From positions 23,126,001 to 23,190,000 of the forward strand of contig OZ316891.1 in assembly GCA_973895155.1 (NCBI GenBank): DNA of 64,000 nt, written 5' to 3'. Under the pieces are notes generated by a model that saw nothing but the letters and a program-made list of their open reading frames with translations, did no database searches and had not been told where the DNA came from. The DNA is from Marsupella aquatica (taxonomy: Eukaryota > Marchantiophyta). The translations under genes were made by a program, and so were the position numbers. Positions 47,033-60,494 of the stretch are shown in pieces (position 1 is the first letter of the stretch; each line of letters starts with the position of its first letter).

Positions 47033-48310
47033 ATTGGCTGCGGATGTTCTGCAACCTGATTACCCAAACATAGGTAGGTCGTAGGCCCCCGACTGCTCAT
47101 CAAGACAACTGCATACTTGAGGACGAGAAGTTTGCACATGAGGTTATTACAGGTGTATAGATCTCACCCTCATGATTTTCGACCTTGAAATTTTGACACA
47201 TGGACGAGGATAGATCCAGCCAGTGGCGAGGTGCATAGTTTTGCCGTGGCTGCAACATCGTTTCTATTCTTGCTAAACCACTGGTGTAAACATTCTGGAC
47301 TCGGGTACGAGGCTCAGCATTTGTTGAAATAGATACCCCGTAAACAGTGGGTTAGTAAAAGAAGTGGATACAGAATGGGAATATTGATGCTACAAGTTCA
47401 TGTCCAATCTCTAGCCAACGAGAGCTCAGAGGTCCAAGCGTTTCAGTGATGTATTGCGCTGCCGAAAATCGCCAATTGTACTAGGGTCTTAATAAGTGTG
47501 GCTCTGTCTTATGATAAGCCAAGCAAGCAGAGGATTGTGGTGATAAGGGCGTTTACTTGAGCAGATCCATATAATTTGGATTACTGGCTTTGTCAATGGC
47601 AAGTATAGTTGATGATGTGGTCAAAGTCTCTTGTGATTTCCCAGCCCTCGCGCCCATCATTCGAATCCCGTAAGTTGTCAATTTAGTTGTTGTCAATCCC
47701 GTAAGTTGTCAATCCCGTAAGTTGTCAACTTCGCGAGGATGAGCAATGTGAAGAATTCACGATGAGCGCATGCAGAGAACATAAGGAATAACAAGACCCA
47801 TGGGCACAAATTTAGGCTTGCGAAATATCGGAGATGATAGACCTGTCTGCGATGGAAGAGATCACAGTCCTTACAGTCCTTACTGCAGAAGCTTAGCTTT
47901 CCGAATGTTCTGTAGGATTTCCTCGAGAGCGAGAGCGCATGTACATTAATTTCCCCCCATAACGCCGGGCCAAATCCACCAGACCGCATGGGCATTAAAA
48001 CCAGCTTGTTTATAACAACCATGATCGAATACCAGCCATGCAAAAAAAACACCAGAGCAAATGGGCATCAAAACTAGCTTGTTTATGACAACCATGACCG
48101 AAATACCAATACAGACAGATCTTCGTGCAATAACTTACAGTTCATTTGACTGATCGGCAGAATGCTGGAGATGAATTCAGCTATGTTCTCATCACAACAG
48201 TACATCACAACAGTACAGCAGAACGACAGTTGATCCAGATTGTTTGAGGCCATCCTGCTGAAAATTTGAAATGTCAATGCAAAGAGCATGTCAGGTTCAT
48301 TTCACGATGG

Positions 48311-48464
48311 CCATGAATTTCCAAGACCCAGAGAGAGATTCATGTAGATTTACGTACATCTTTGCATATACATAAATCACATCCTGGCCATGAATTTCCA
48401 AGACCCAGAGAGAGATTCATGTAGATTTACGTACATCTTTGCATATATATAAATCACATCCTGA
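48311..48464. repeat. 77-bp tandem duplication
   Basis: CCATGAATTTCCAAGACCCA begins at 48311 and 48388. The copies differ at very few positions (CATATACATAAA against CATATATATAAA). Confidence 0.93.
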
Positions 48465-49138
48465 GATGGTTCAGGTCTTATTGTTACTTATCGACTGTTT
48501 CATTGATTCTCTACCAACAGATACAGAGCATTGATCGATCATTCCCATACGCATATTGCAAGCAACGCATTCCATCCTCATATGAAATCACATATAGATA
48601 TGCAAAGATTTCTCACATGCCATGTACTCCTTGTAGATAACATTTATCTTCTAATACAAGCCTACAAACATATCGATAGACAAGCACCCTGTTGAATTTG
48701 GTTCAGGACCGGGTGTTGCTTGGTGACAGCATTACCCGAGTGTTGTGTTCACAGCACTGAGCATAGGCCGTATTCTTTTACCGGGAATGGACAGACTGTT
48801 TCCACTCACATATCCAGTGTCTTCATTCAGCCCCCGCCGAGATTATGCTATAGGAGACACAATTTCTAGTCCCATGTTTCTGGAGTGATGTCTAGATGGC
48901 TCTAGGGAGACATGGGCCAGAGATGAGTCATCCAGGCATACATTTTTTCTATTTCAGCAGTGTTCTAAATGTCATCCATTCAGTGAGAGACATCATTCAT
49001 AGGTGAGTTATTAATCACAAAATGACATATGCTATGAACCTGATTTTGGTGCGTTCCCATAGAGTCACGATGTGCTGCCTGATGGAGAGTCACTATTCCT
49101 CAATCCCTAGAGAGTCACTATTCCTCAATCCTTGGCTT

Positions 49139-49296
49139 GCTTTGCTCCAGTGTCCCACGATCTGCTTGGTCCCCCCAATCTGTCGTGTCAGTTGTTGTCT
49201 CTTCTTGGATTTAGAATGCTTTGCTCCAGTGTCCCTCGATTTGCTTGGTCCCTCCAGTCTGTCGTGTCAGTTGCTGTCTCATCTTGGATTTAGAAT
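49139..49296. repeat. 79-bp tandem duplication
   Basis: GCTTTGCTCCAGTGTCCC starts at 49139 and 49218. Both copies run through TGCTTGGTCC and TTGGATTTAGAAT. The copies are slightly diverged. Confidence 0.9.
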
Positions 49297-50404
49297 CGTT
49301 CCAGTGTTGGACGTGCTAGTGGTGGATTATGCTCATAAGGTGCTATGGCTGGATGGCTGCTGTTAGTAGCACTGATATCTTGGTGCTCACTTCAGGGTAT
49401 CCCTCTATGATCTGTTTGGCATTGGACGTTCCAGATACCATTTGGGTAAATCAATGGCTCAGGTGGCCAGATATGTATAGTGGGAAGCTGCAATCACATT
49501 GCCCTTTCTTTTAAATACCTTAGTCAAGTTGTCCTTTCTTTTAATACGTTTTTGGAGTATGGGGCACAGTATACCTCTGTAGTGAAATATTGTGGCTCGT
49601 ATTTGTCTTTTGTGTTACGAGAGGCCAGGCAGTATGAGTCGTATTTGTCTTTTGTGTTATGAGAGGCAATATGAGTCGTAAATCCTGTCAGGAGAAGAGG
49701 TTACAGGTGTGTAACCATTTTTACAGGGGCCTGCTATAGTCATAATCTGGTGTCCTGAAAAGTTGAGTCGGTAACCTCTTTCCGGGCAAGAGTTAAGTAC
49801 GCTAATGCAGGGCAGGGCTGGGGTTATAGGCTATAACCTGCTCCCAGAATATTCAAAGAAGCTTCCCGGCTGCCGCCGGTCAGTTTCTTTTCATATTCCG
49901 GACGCAGGGTTACAGCCTAGCAACCCTGCACCCAGACCTGCATTACCCTATACGTATTTGTCTTTTGTGTTCACTCGTACCCTCGATCTTTTGAGAGAGA
50001 GAGAGAGAGAGCAAAATATGGATTCCCCCGAGAAAAAGAGACGATAGTGATCTCGCTATAACGAAGGAGAGTAAAAGGCACTACAAGTCACGTGCATGTC
50101 TCTTATACGAAGCAGTGAGTTCGAAAGAAGAGGGACGAAACGAATTTCGTGCGAGGTGGCGTGCTGGGTGCTTTGTGAATGTAAGACGGGCCGAATGACC
50201 TTCTAATAATGCCGCGTCGTGGTTCCAAAGCAGCATGCATCAGACAGCAAACCACAAAAAGTGATCTAGAGAATTGGAAGAGCTAGTGATCGAGAAACGG
50301 CTAACATGTGCTTCCTCGCCGAGATTTATAACAGACAAGTCTGCGTGGAACCCAGTTTGATCTTGGTTACCAAAGCAAGAATCGGATGGCTTGTGAAGAA
50401 GGCG

Positions 50405-50935
50405 TACCTCCCACCGTCGATGTACGTTCAAATGCCAGAATGCGCACTGGTTAGTCCTTCTGTATTTGCCGTAACAGAGTCATCGGGGATTGTTCGCCAG
50501 GTAGCTCCAAAATTTAACCAGTGCTCTGTTCTTGCGGAGCTTGTTGTGTTGGAAGCGCCTCGATTGCTACATTGTTATCATTCGCTCGGTTTCTTCTCAA
50601 CACAATTAGAGTCAATACTGTGTTGTTGTCGTTCTTACAAAATTCGATTTTGTTTCTCAGCCTTCATTTATTCTCGCTTCAACTCTCGACTTATTTTTGT
50701 TCTCGACTTTATTCTCAAGCTTTCCATTATTGCTTTTTGTCTGGATCTTGATTTCATCTCAATTTCTTCTCCTCTTAACAGCAAGTCTTGATGGTACATT
50801 CTCGATTTCATCTTGATGCAATGCAGTCGATACATTGAAAGTAGATGATTTTTCATTCAGTAGATCCATTGTCAATCGATTTGATTGAAGTAGGTCCATA
50901 CAAGGCAATCGATAATCAAGTAGGTAGCTGTGTTA
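50405..50935 (-). repeat. Right arm of the long inverted repeat
   Basis: Reverse complement resembles 44990-45575: the shared core CAAATGCCAGAATGCGCA, the CATCTTGATGCAATGCAGTC block, and the outer AATCAAGTAGGTAGCTG. No clear target duplication flanks the pair. Confidence 0.8.
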
Positions 50936-52649
50936 GGATTTGAAACCGTCTATATTTTCGTTCTGCTCCGGTAATTAAGCAATGACACCAATTCCTTTGG
51001 ATCCTGCACGCCACCGCTATCTGTAAACCAAGTTCAGGGTTTAGGGTTGTCCAATTTCTTCAAGCTTCAGGCATGTCTCGAGAAAATAAGCAACAATGAT
51101 GAAATTCAACACCCCCAAAATTCAGAAATTTCAATGAGAACTTTCAATGTTGCACGTGGCCTTTGATCTCTATGGAGAATTGTGAAGCTGAAAGATGAAC
51201 ACAAGCACATTTCTCCTCCTTGGAACATACTTATATTGATCTCCACACAACGTCCCAGACCTTTATGGAATCCCCGAGCAGGTCAATGTGATTGATTCCT
51301 TGTGCTTGCACATGCTTGATCGATTGCTTGTTTTACTCATTCACGCACACAATGAATTTTGCAGTACTGCTTCAACATTCTGCGCAGGGCAGGCATTTCG
51401 CGCTAAGAAACTGCTTCTCCGATGTTTCATGCAGGCCCAGCTTCAGCGCAAGGAAGAAACAGGGTCTGTGCCTACAAAACGCATTATCACTCCAGTAATA
51501 TTTTTGCAAATGCGCAATTAAAATTAAATATGCGCGCTTGAACTGCTCCTTTCCCTACCCTTCCCTTCTCTTCAGGCAATCTAGTTTCCCGACAATGCAG
51601 CATTTGCCTGCGTACAGATAGGGAGTGTTTCCTGTCACGGCTAGACCGTCATATATTCAGGCTAGACCTTCATATATTCAGCCCGTGTCGGGACCGGTAC
51701 CTGAAACAGAAGCAATGAAACAGAAGCAATGAAACAGAAGCAATGACTGATAATCGGAAATCCGAGCACGCACAAAACGAATGCAGAGGAGGGATGAAAA
51801 TGACAGAAAGAGTCCGATTCCACTCTTTTTTCGAGGAGGAAGAGGAAGAGAACAGATTTTCATGCAGTCGCAAATGGGCCTCACAACGACGAGCCGTCCC
51901 TGGTGACAATGATGACGACAATGCCGCTGATGATGATTGGAAGGTCGGAGCGTGGAGGAGTGCAACTGGAGTCTGTAAGATTGCAAGAGAAAGAAGAGGA
52001 GAAGCAGCAGCAGCAAGGCGGAAGAGGGGGCTCTCGAGAGACCAAAGCTCTTTTGAAAGCCTGGATTTGAGGGCTGTGGAAGTCTTGGATAGAAGGTGAG
52101 CGAGATTACTCCCCCACCCTTCCTTCTTTGCCACAAGCATCGTGTGTGACTGAATTCCGGGGCTCGAGCACATGGCGTTTACATTAACATTTTATCACAA
52201 CATTTCTTTAGTTGGAAGCGTTCTTACGGAAGAATTGACATCGATGGACGTTATAGTATTAGAATGTAGGTCGATTCAGAAGTGTGCATGCAGTAGATGT
52301 AGGATGTCACTGAACAAGTTCCTGATGGAGGTGTTCAGTCGGTCTCTGAACTTTGTCCTCGCTTGTTTATATGGGTTCAAATTTGGTTCTGATGAGCTTT
52401 TCTTCTCCAAAGCTTGTGTTGGTTAGATGGGAATTATTGTACTCTGCAGAACTTTTCTCCATACGCTTTCTTGTACGAGTTTCGTGTACATAGATTGGAC
52501 AAAATGCTTGTTGTGAGACTATTCCGTGCTAGGTGGAGTGATCAGGTCTAGATTCACAGCAAATGACTTTTTCTGAAGAAAGTTTTTGTCACAGTTGTCC
52601 AATTTTGTTTCTGGTTGTTACGGTTTTATTTGGTTGATTGGGTGTTTCT
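50936..52649. other. Flank and possible 5' exon of the next gene
   Basis: 51743-52096 has a charged open frame (EEEEEENRF, GDNDDDNAADDDWK) ending at a plausible donor AAG|GTGAGC. It could be a 5' exon or leader of the 52.65-kb gene, but the opposite strand is also open. Small repeats: GAAACAGAAGCAAT three times (about 51710-51745) and a 22-bp repeat TTCAGGCTAGACC at about 51658-51680. Confidence 0.3.
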
Positions 52650-54955
52650 ATGGATTCCCTGTGGTTCGGCAACAACGTCTTCAGTATGCAGGCTCTGGAA
52701 AGCTCGACTAGTTTGAAATCTTGTGTATCTGGGATGACCACGGATTACCCACATTGGGCACGAGTAAGAGGTGGCTGGGAGGTTAAGAAGGGCGAGCCGG
52801 AGGTGGTTGACAGGACACGCGAGTCGGATACATCACAAAGTCTTCACTCCTGCCGCAGAGGAGAATTAACAAGAGCAGCAACAACAAAAGGCTGTAATCG
52901 TCTTGAAAATGACATAGCACGGGTTTTGAAGGACCTGATTAACAGCAATATGGATTACGGTGTAAAAGTGTCCACCACTGTGGCGAAGACCCCGGAGGAC
53001 ACAATGGATAAAATGTCGGTAGAGCACCTGAACGTCCTGAATGTCAAAGAAAATACATGTGAGGAAGACCAGTCGAGCGATTATGCCAGAGGGAAGTTGT
53101 GGAATGGTCCCCCGAGAGAGAGAGCTGTGTACGGTGGTCAAGAACTCTCCAGTCCTGTGTCCCAAGATATGTTCATGAGGGAAGCAGACGGGGACTGTAG
53201 AAGAGCTTCCGCTGAGAAGACAATGGATGCCACAAGTGGCACTGCTGGCACGCTGGACAGGCCTAATCAGACCGAGTTGACCAGATCATCAGGCTGCAAG
53301 ATGCTCCCACCGAAGGGGAAGAGATCAGGGGAATTGAGACTTCCGACAAGGTCTAAAGGAGAACAACTTCAGATTTACATGTGGGTAAAGTCATTCACGG
53401 AACCATTTTCTTCTCTTCATCATTTTAACGCTTTCTTCTGCTCTGGACTTTCGAGGTCCTCCGTCGAAGTACTCAACGAAAGATTGGGTCAGTCATGCGC
53501 TGTTACATGTGTATGTCTTATGGCCCTTTCACCTCACCCAAACAGTGGCCATCATTAAATACATTGAACATTTCTGGCAATTGAGTGAGAAGAAGTCCTA
53601 AAAGAAGTTGCACATTTCGCTGATTATCATTCCTCTCGAAATAATGGAGTTTACACTTGTGCCTCAAACAACGACACGATGCTTTGGTTACAATCTTCTG
53701 AAGACAATCAAACTGTCAAATTCACATTCCCTACTTACGATGGGGCTCGTCCACCTTACAGGAAGATCAACTCAGCTGCCTCTCAAAGGAGAAGAAAGAG
53801 GCTCTTGAAGAACAATGATCCTGAGCAGAGGAAGCGGATTTTTCCTTCAAAGCCTCCTAAGTGGAAAGGTCTATCTACAGCCTTATCAGTAATGAGAAGC
53901 ATGTGTCATGGGGCAGGTGAGGCAGGTGTAGTGGATGCCCAAGCCAGGCCATTGCTGATTATTGCTGGAAAATGTGTCTTCCGAACCACTCCTCCTCTAG
54001 ACACCCCCAGACTATGCACTATCTCGCATCAAAGGAAATGCCTTGTACAAAAAACTAGCAGAGCAGATGAAGAAAGTCTCCCTCCCCCAAGGTCTGCGGA
54101 TAACTCAAGTGAAGAAACCAGGAGAGCAAGTTCTCACAATCAACCTCCAAGAAAACCCCTGCTACCACTTCCGACGAGCTTTGACGGCCATCTTCTGACA
54201 GTCCCTAGTCACAGCACTTGTCGATCTACATCGCCATCAATCAAGCCCTGGCCTGCTGTCATGACTGAGTTGGACAACTGGATTTCACAAGTAAAACGTC
54301 TTCCATGATCTTTCAACGTGATGACGTGCAAATTCTGGTCCTTGCTGTTGGATTGTTCTTGTACCTTCCATTTCTCATTTTTGTTGAACACATCTCCTAA
54401 TGAGTTCTTGGAAATACTTATAAAGTGCACTTATTGAGGCAAACTAAGAAATTTTGTAATCGGTACTACTCAACTTTTCATGCAGATTGTTACTGAGTGG
54501 CTGGATAAGGATGACCGTCTGGTAACTACTGCAAATAGCTCTCTCCGCCATAGTTCCGTGGCTATTGGCAGTCCCATTCTCTCAAGTTCGATTGGTGGTC
54601 CCTTTGACAAGAAATTGGGAGTATCTGTTGTGCCGCCAGTTTCAAACATCAGTGAGTTCCCCAGTCGACAGTCAAAATCCTTGCCCGGGGCGCTTGAGGA
54701 GGCGGGAAAGCCCAGGAGTGCTCCAAGTAAGAGACCAACTGAGCTGGATGCAAGGATCGGCCAAGCGCAGACTGTTCATGACCTCTCCCAGCTACTTGAG
54801 CCCATTTCTCAGGCTTCAATGCCCTCCGTTGTTGGCAGTAAGGTGATGGGGGGCATCCAGATAAGCCCGATGTCCATCATTCAGGAATTTGGACAGGATG
54901 ATGCAGTGCAAGAATTCCAAAGGCAGATTCAGACTTTGGAGCGAGAGAATGAGTA
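52650..54955 (+). CDS. Unrecognised Ser/Pro-rich protein with C-terminal coiled coil
   Basis: ATG 52650 opens MDSLWFGNNVFSMQ. The first exon runs to about 53380 (…KGEQLQIYM). A second coding block spans about 53680-54290 and includes the basic stretch QRRRKRLLKNNDPEQRKR. It ends …LDNWISQ at a donor, joining in phase 0 to the exon 54486-54953 (IVTEWLDKDDRLV). That exon ends in the heptad-like QEFQRQIQTLERENE at another donor. The protein is largely low-complexity and probably disordered. A GT-AG pair could remove about 53917-53999, which changes the frame used in the middle block, so that part is uncertain. Further exons lie downstream but I cannot trace them reliably. I do not recognise the family. 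Confidence 0.5.
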
Positions 54956-56840
54956 AGCAATCTTTCCACTGAGTTGAGATTGTCTTTTACATGAAACATG
55001 CAGCTTAGAGGATGTACTCCATCCTTGATAAGCATAATCTTGTCCATCAGTTAAGGATTACAACTTTTTCAATGGTGAGAGGATGCGAAACGAAAATCAT
55101 GAGAGGTCAACAGGGTCTACCGGGTACCATCATTAGGAAAAGAAATCCAAAAAGAGGTCAGCCCGATTTGCTTTTGTTCTTCTGATGTACCTTCTGACGC
55201 TGTACCTACTCCTTGGGCTAGTCTCTGGCCCTTTTCTTGGATATTGAACAAGGTCTACCCCATGGGTCTTTAGCGGTTTGAATGTCCCTTCGAATAGCCA
55301 CCTCAGGTCTTGATACCTTTGATAATAGTTGTTTTTCTGAATCTTAAAAACATTCGAAGCCTTTCTTCGGCCACTGAGCATTGCGTGCTTTTGGATGCAG
55401 GCATATGAAGACTTCTTTGTGCAAGGAAGAACACTCGGACCTGTTTCGAAGACTGAAGGCATTAGACATATAGGAAACAAAATTCACCTTTGTTACAAAT
55501 GCTGCATAAATTTTTGTCGAAATTTGGATGCCGCGATTTATGAGAGCAGGTAATCTTTTTCCCAAGCTCATTGCTATGGGATAGCACTGGAATAGCAGAG
55601 TGGGGTACTCCCCTTGCAGACATCCCGACCCTTGAGGCTCTTGCCCTTGTTGACATAATTTTTATTAGTGCTTCACGTTGCCTACTTATTACAAAGATAG
55701 CATTGACCCCGGATAACAAAGAAGTTCTCTACGCCATGCAAGATCTAAGAATCGCTCTTCTCACTTGCTTTGGAAACTGCCTTCCTCAAGATTCCATGGC
55801 AATCGAAAGAGAGCCCCTCTGCTGTCTCGATCACAAACTCTCGGAACTTCTAGAAATCTTGGAGGCAGTGACACTGGAAGTCCTCCTCTCCCTCAACTCC
55901 ACTCATGAAAGAACCAAATGTGAATAACCTTGTCAAAGTTGATATCACTCGTCAGGCGATGCACTTTGAAACTGCCCAGTCATGGGATGGCGAGTTGTGG
56001 AAGACCACTGGACAACAAAATCCAGAATTGGATTGTTTTACTTTCGGCAAGTCTTAAAACAGAGGGCCTGACTTTCCCCCATCTCCATCTTTCCCACATG
56101 ACAACAAACCTACTGGGAATGAAGGAAGTTTACCGTAAACAGGCAGTACAGCACTGCAAAAGAGAAACAAACCCTAGTCACGACCACATACATAATGATG
56201 GAGTTGTGAGAAAAAGATTTTCTCGTGGTCGTCATTCTCTCACCTGTCCAGCTTCATCTTACATGTTGATTTGATCCATGGTCTTTAAGTCAAGTTACCA
56301 GCCAACACTGATGAATTCACCATTCGTTCCAGTAGTTTTGTGTTTCAGACATACAGCAAGGCAACGACCTTTTAAACGACAACGTGTCCAACTTCAGCTT
56401 TTGACTCATTTCCATCCTCTTGTTACATCAACAACTTGGATGCTGATTTTCTCCTGGAAAAATGCATAGCTCTGTCGACCGCGAGTTCAGGGATTAAGCT
56501 AACAATCATATGGCTCCCATGTACGTCACCGTGATGGCTTTTCGAGAAGCGGCTGAGCTTCACAACGTTAATTTCCCTAGGCGACATTCATTTGAAGTTT
56601 ATGGGACAGATTAGGGTTCAGGCCTCAACATAGAAACTGGCCATTGAAGACGACACAAAAGCCAATTACGACCAGTGCCATCGATCCGCGATATATAGAA
56701 ACTTGTAAACTGAAATATGATTGGATGAGAATATTGCACAATCCAAAGAAGTGCTCCTTGAACCCACTCTAACTTCTACACACATAGAATGTAGAACAAC
56801 GTCTACTGTTAGATTAACAGTTATATAGAGTTGCATATAT
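54956..56840. other. Possible 3' exons or remnants of the preceding gene
   Basis: One short block after an acceptor at about 55400 reads AYEDFFVQGRTLGP. A 118-codon plus-strand frame at 55571-55927 and neighbouring frames to 56470 have partial protein-like composition in more than one frame and no family signature. I see no intact gene here. It ends at the truncated edge of the second CACTA element. Confidence 0.3.
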
Positions 56841-56844
56841 GTAC

Positions 56845-59800
56845 CTATGCAACTCCCTCCACTGAGACATCTCTGGGCGATTTCCCAACACATAATTGTG
56901 GATCTGTAGGCGAAGTATGTTGTCATGTAGTGAACGCTTTTTTGATGCACCCATCAAACGCAACCCACCATTGTCATCATCTTGTGCCTCTTCCCAAGCT
57001 GTGGGAGCTTCTGTGTCCAAACTCCCTATCATCCCTCCGGAATAAAAGAGGCACTCCGACATGATATACCCCGTTGCCATACTTCCCTCTGGTCGAGCTG
57101 GTTGACGCACCATGGACTTGAGCACTTTCATGAAGCGCTCTACCCAATACATCCAACGTGCATGGACAGGACCAGCAATCGCGACCTCATCCACCAAGTG
57201 ACATAGTAAATGCAATTGCATGTCAAATATGCATGGGGGAAACACCTTCTCCATATTGCACATCACGCGAGCTGACCTCTCTCTCATCAAAGGAATCTCA
57301 GACTCCTTTATCTCCTTAGCGCATACCCACCTATGTTCCTCCTCAAAACCATCAAAGATTTTGTATATCAGATCCACATAGGGCCATAGAAAAATGAGTT
57401 TGAAATACTTGTTGAATTACATGGCTCCTTCAGCGGTAACAAGAACTTGCAAGAGAGCAATGGAAGAGAGGGTACGTTATCATACCTAAAAATGGAGCAC
57501 ATCTCATATATAGTCAGACGGAGTAAACGACGCTCCCGGGAATCATCACAACAACGCAAGACTGCTGGTAGCACATGCTGTATCAACTTGTGATAATCAT
57601 GAGACTTCAACCCTATTGGGGGTATGTGATCATTCCTTGTAGTGCACCCACAAAAACCAGCTCCGTAATGGCTAGGGAACTTCATCTCGCTTATCATCCC
57701 ATTCATGTCCTTCAAAACCTCTCTTGGCAAAATCCAAGGACCAGGAGGTTTCTCCCCAGTACGTGTTATCCAACAACTCTTCACTACTCCAACCCTCTCA
57801 GCATCCTCTCGGACTCCACGAGTGTCATTCGTCCCATAAATGTGCTTCACCAAGTTCTTAGCAACATTCACTTCAATGTGCATGGGGTCCAACAACCATC
57901 GAACCTGGAGTCTCTGGAAATTGAAATAACATATTGAATCAATTGCAATCTCTAAATTAAGAATTTTATTGGTCTAATTTGCTGTAAAGGAACCATGCAC
58001 TTCTATCACTTACCCTCCAATAAGGCAAGTCCCACATAGCTGAGCGTCGGTTTACTCCACAATCCTTGGGTTTTAGTAACTTTGCTTCCACCTTCTCTGC
58101 CATTTGAATTTGTCCTTCAGCTGAAGGGCCATTAGGACATGGCCGCACTTCAGTCTCTGCCCAATGTGTTGTGTTTTGTCGCAAGTGGTCATCCATTGCC
58201 AACCGGACCCTACTGCCCTCATATGTGGTTTTGTGCAGTAGTCTTGAGTACCTCCCACGCAACTCTGGGCCACATGAAGGGCAAGCTGAAAAACCTGCCA
58301 CCTTCAGGCCAGATATTGTCCCCATACCTGCCATTTCATTGAACCATGTTCAGACCACAAATAACCCCAACACTTGCATTGTACATGACATTGTGCAAAC
58401 AATAGTCATTGGGTTGCCCAATGAATTACCTGGACCATCTGTGGTGCAATGAGTGATCATCACCCTCATATTGAAGGTCCTACCATTGCCTGCTTCACGA
58501 GTGACATCTGTTGTCACTGCTCCAACCTCCCATAGATTATGTAGCTCTTCATAAGCTGGAGCCAAACAGATATCAGGATTCTTACAGGCCTTGGGTCCAG
58601 GAATTATAGCTAATAGAAGCACATGACCCTTCTTCATTGCCAACCATGGAGGGATGTTTTTATTTATCAAAAGAACAGGCCAGATGGACTTAGGCTTCCG
58701 TCGTTGTTTATATGGGTTCACTCCATCGATTGCCAACCCCAAACGAACATTTCTTGGCTCCTGGGCAAAATTTGGCCAAGTGGCATCAATGTGCTTCCAC
58801 GCTGGACTATCTTGGTGGTATTGCATTATCCCTGGTGGGGATTTGTTCTCCACATGCCAAGTCTGTAGTGTGGATAAGTGCTTTCGTCGGTAGAGATGCT
58901 GAAGTCGGGGAGTGATTGGGAAATAACGAAAAACCTGCCAGATCCAATGTAACATCGTCAATTTGACGACAATCACAATAAACGTCCTTCCACACTACGT
59001 ATTATTAAAACTAACATCGTAAAGGACGACGTTTCATACCCTAATGTACCATGCGACGTTAGTTACTGCATCCCATACGACGTAAAAACAAAAAAATGTC
59101 AGGTGGAAAGACATAAAGTGAGATGGACGACGTAAAGTAATCAATTACATAGTCATGTACGACGTTGTTTGAAAGAATGCAACGTTAAAAGTTGGACTTT
59201 CTTGTTCTCACATTGCGTTGAGGAAAACATTACCTTTTCTGCAATCTTGTCTCCAATGGTGTCTGGTCGATACCATGGAAGCCTACAGTGCTCCTCTAGG
59301 CAGTGAGTGTGATCCTTGTACACCCCTCTATACAAGATGCACCCACCTGGGCACATGTGGATAGTCTCTAAAGCCAATCCAATTGAGGCTAACAACTTCT
59401 TAGCCTCCCTCACACATCCAGGGAGAGTGTTTGGTTGGGGCAAGAGTTTGCCGTGGAACAATTGGAAGAGTGCATCTGTATGGACATCCGAACCATTGAA
59501 AACTCCTTGCAAATTCAACATCAACAAAGTTGCACCCAACCTGGATTTGCAAAACCACAAACACCAGACTTTTTGCAGTTAGTCCAAGTAGCTAGATGGC
59601 ATGCCTGGCACTACAATTTAGACTGCCCAATATTCACTGGATGAAATTCCAGAGTTGTGATAATTTTAGGACAACCTTACCGTGAGGATGGAGATCCCTC
59701 AAATAGTGGTGTTCTGGCTTCAGTCTCCAAGTGATCCCAATCTTCTTGATCCACTTCCATGATAGGGTGCTCGGCGTCAGGTGCATGAGGTCCAAAGTGA

Positions 59801-60051
59801 ACGTCAACAAGGTGGGCAAATGCATCTTCTTCAAGGACAGGGTCATCTCCCTCATCTCCCTCATCTCCCTCATCGTCAACATCATCATCCAACTCTCCAT
59901 CATCATCCAACTCTCCATCATATGCATCATGGTACTCCTCATCCTCATCGTCCATCTCATCATGGTCAAGGGGCTGACCCTCAGCATCCTCCTCGTCTGA
60001 GAAATGTAAGGTGGCACGTACGTGAAAGGCACGGGCTGATGTAGTCATCAT
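56845..60051 (-). pseudogene. TNP2-type transposase of CACTA-2, C-terminus missing
   Basis: Exons 60051-59681 (Asp/Glu-rich; MMTTSARAFHVRATLHF), 59540-59234, 58934-58430, 58327-58014, 57913-57486 and about 57410-56845. The first five join in phase. TNP2 features: LLPQPNTLP...KKLLASIGL, RYFPITPRL, LAIDGVNPY (first Asp), TTDGPG followed by ISGLKVAGFSACPSCG (second acidic site, unusual for the common DFPAY), and LDPMHIEVNVAKNL. The last exon is DUF4218 (HLLCHLVDEVAIAGPV, ARPEGSMATGYI). The junction between exons 5 and 6 does not keep phase with any acceptor I see, suggesting a frameshift. The final donor (CATAG|GTACAT at 56845) has no downstream exon: the DUF4216-like C-terminus present in CACTA-1 is absent. 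Confidence 0.8.
58960..59215. repeat. TAACGTCG/CGACGT motif cluster in TNP2 intron
   Basis: At least eight motifs such as GACGACGTTT, GCGACGTTAG, ATACGACGTAA, GGACGACGTAA and TACGACGTTG lie in the intron between the exons at 59234 and 58934. The same motif family recurs at 62060-62290 and 63680-63905 and is scarce in the coding exons. Confidence 0.75.
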
Positions 60052-60494
60052 TGATGGGTGAGGTGTGGGAGTAATATGTACACCATCCTAGAGTTTTCAA
60101 TATGCAATGACAAATAACAATTAGAGAAAGGGTTTATGTGATAAAGCTTACAGTGAAACATCAATAATGAAAAATGCAAGGGTCACCCCATAATGAATAT
60201 GTCATGTACACATGTAAACATCAATGCCAATCATAATCTACGAGAATCTCTTCCCCTGCTCTAATGGTGCGGGTAGCATGTGTCAAGATGTAATGCGTGC
60301 ATGCTACAGGCAAACGAGGGTGACTCTGGTCATGGACTCGGGGGGATCAGTATATGAAGGGTCATACATCACGTGCGACGGTTTGGGTCATTTATGACCC
60401 CCCTAAGTCACTTTCTAGAAAGTTGTACGACACCAATCATGTGATGACACGTATGCATTTTGCAATTAAACAACCCTATATTTCCATAGAAGAC

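Larger units (their letters stand above)
47033..50400. other. Interior of the inverted-repeat segment, no gene recognised
   Basis: No frame with family signature on either strand. It holds a 77-bp duplication (48311-48464), a 79-bp duplication (49139-49296), repeated CCCGTAAGTTGTCAA units near 47665-47735, a roughly 44-bp duplication near 49590-49680, and a GA dinucleotide run at about 49992-50011. Confidence 0.5.

Noticed and set aside
56500-56840. Left terminus of CACTA-2
   Set aside because: No CACTA end, inverted partner or 3-bp duplication can be identified. The TNP2 gene simply stops, so the border is truncated.
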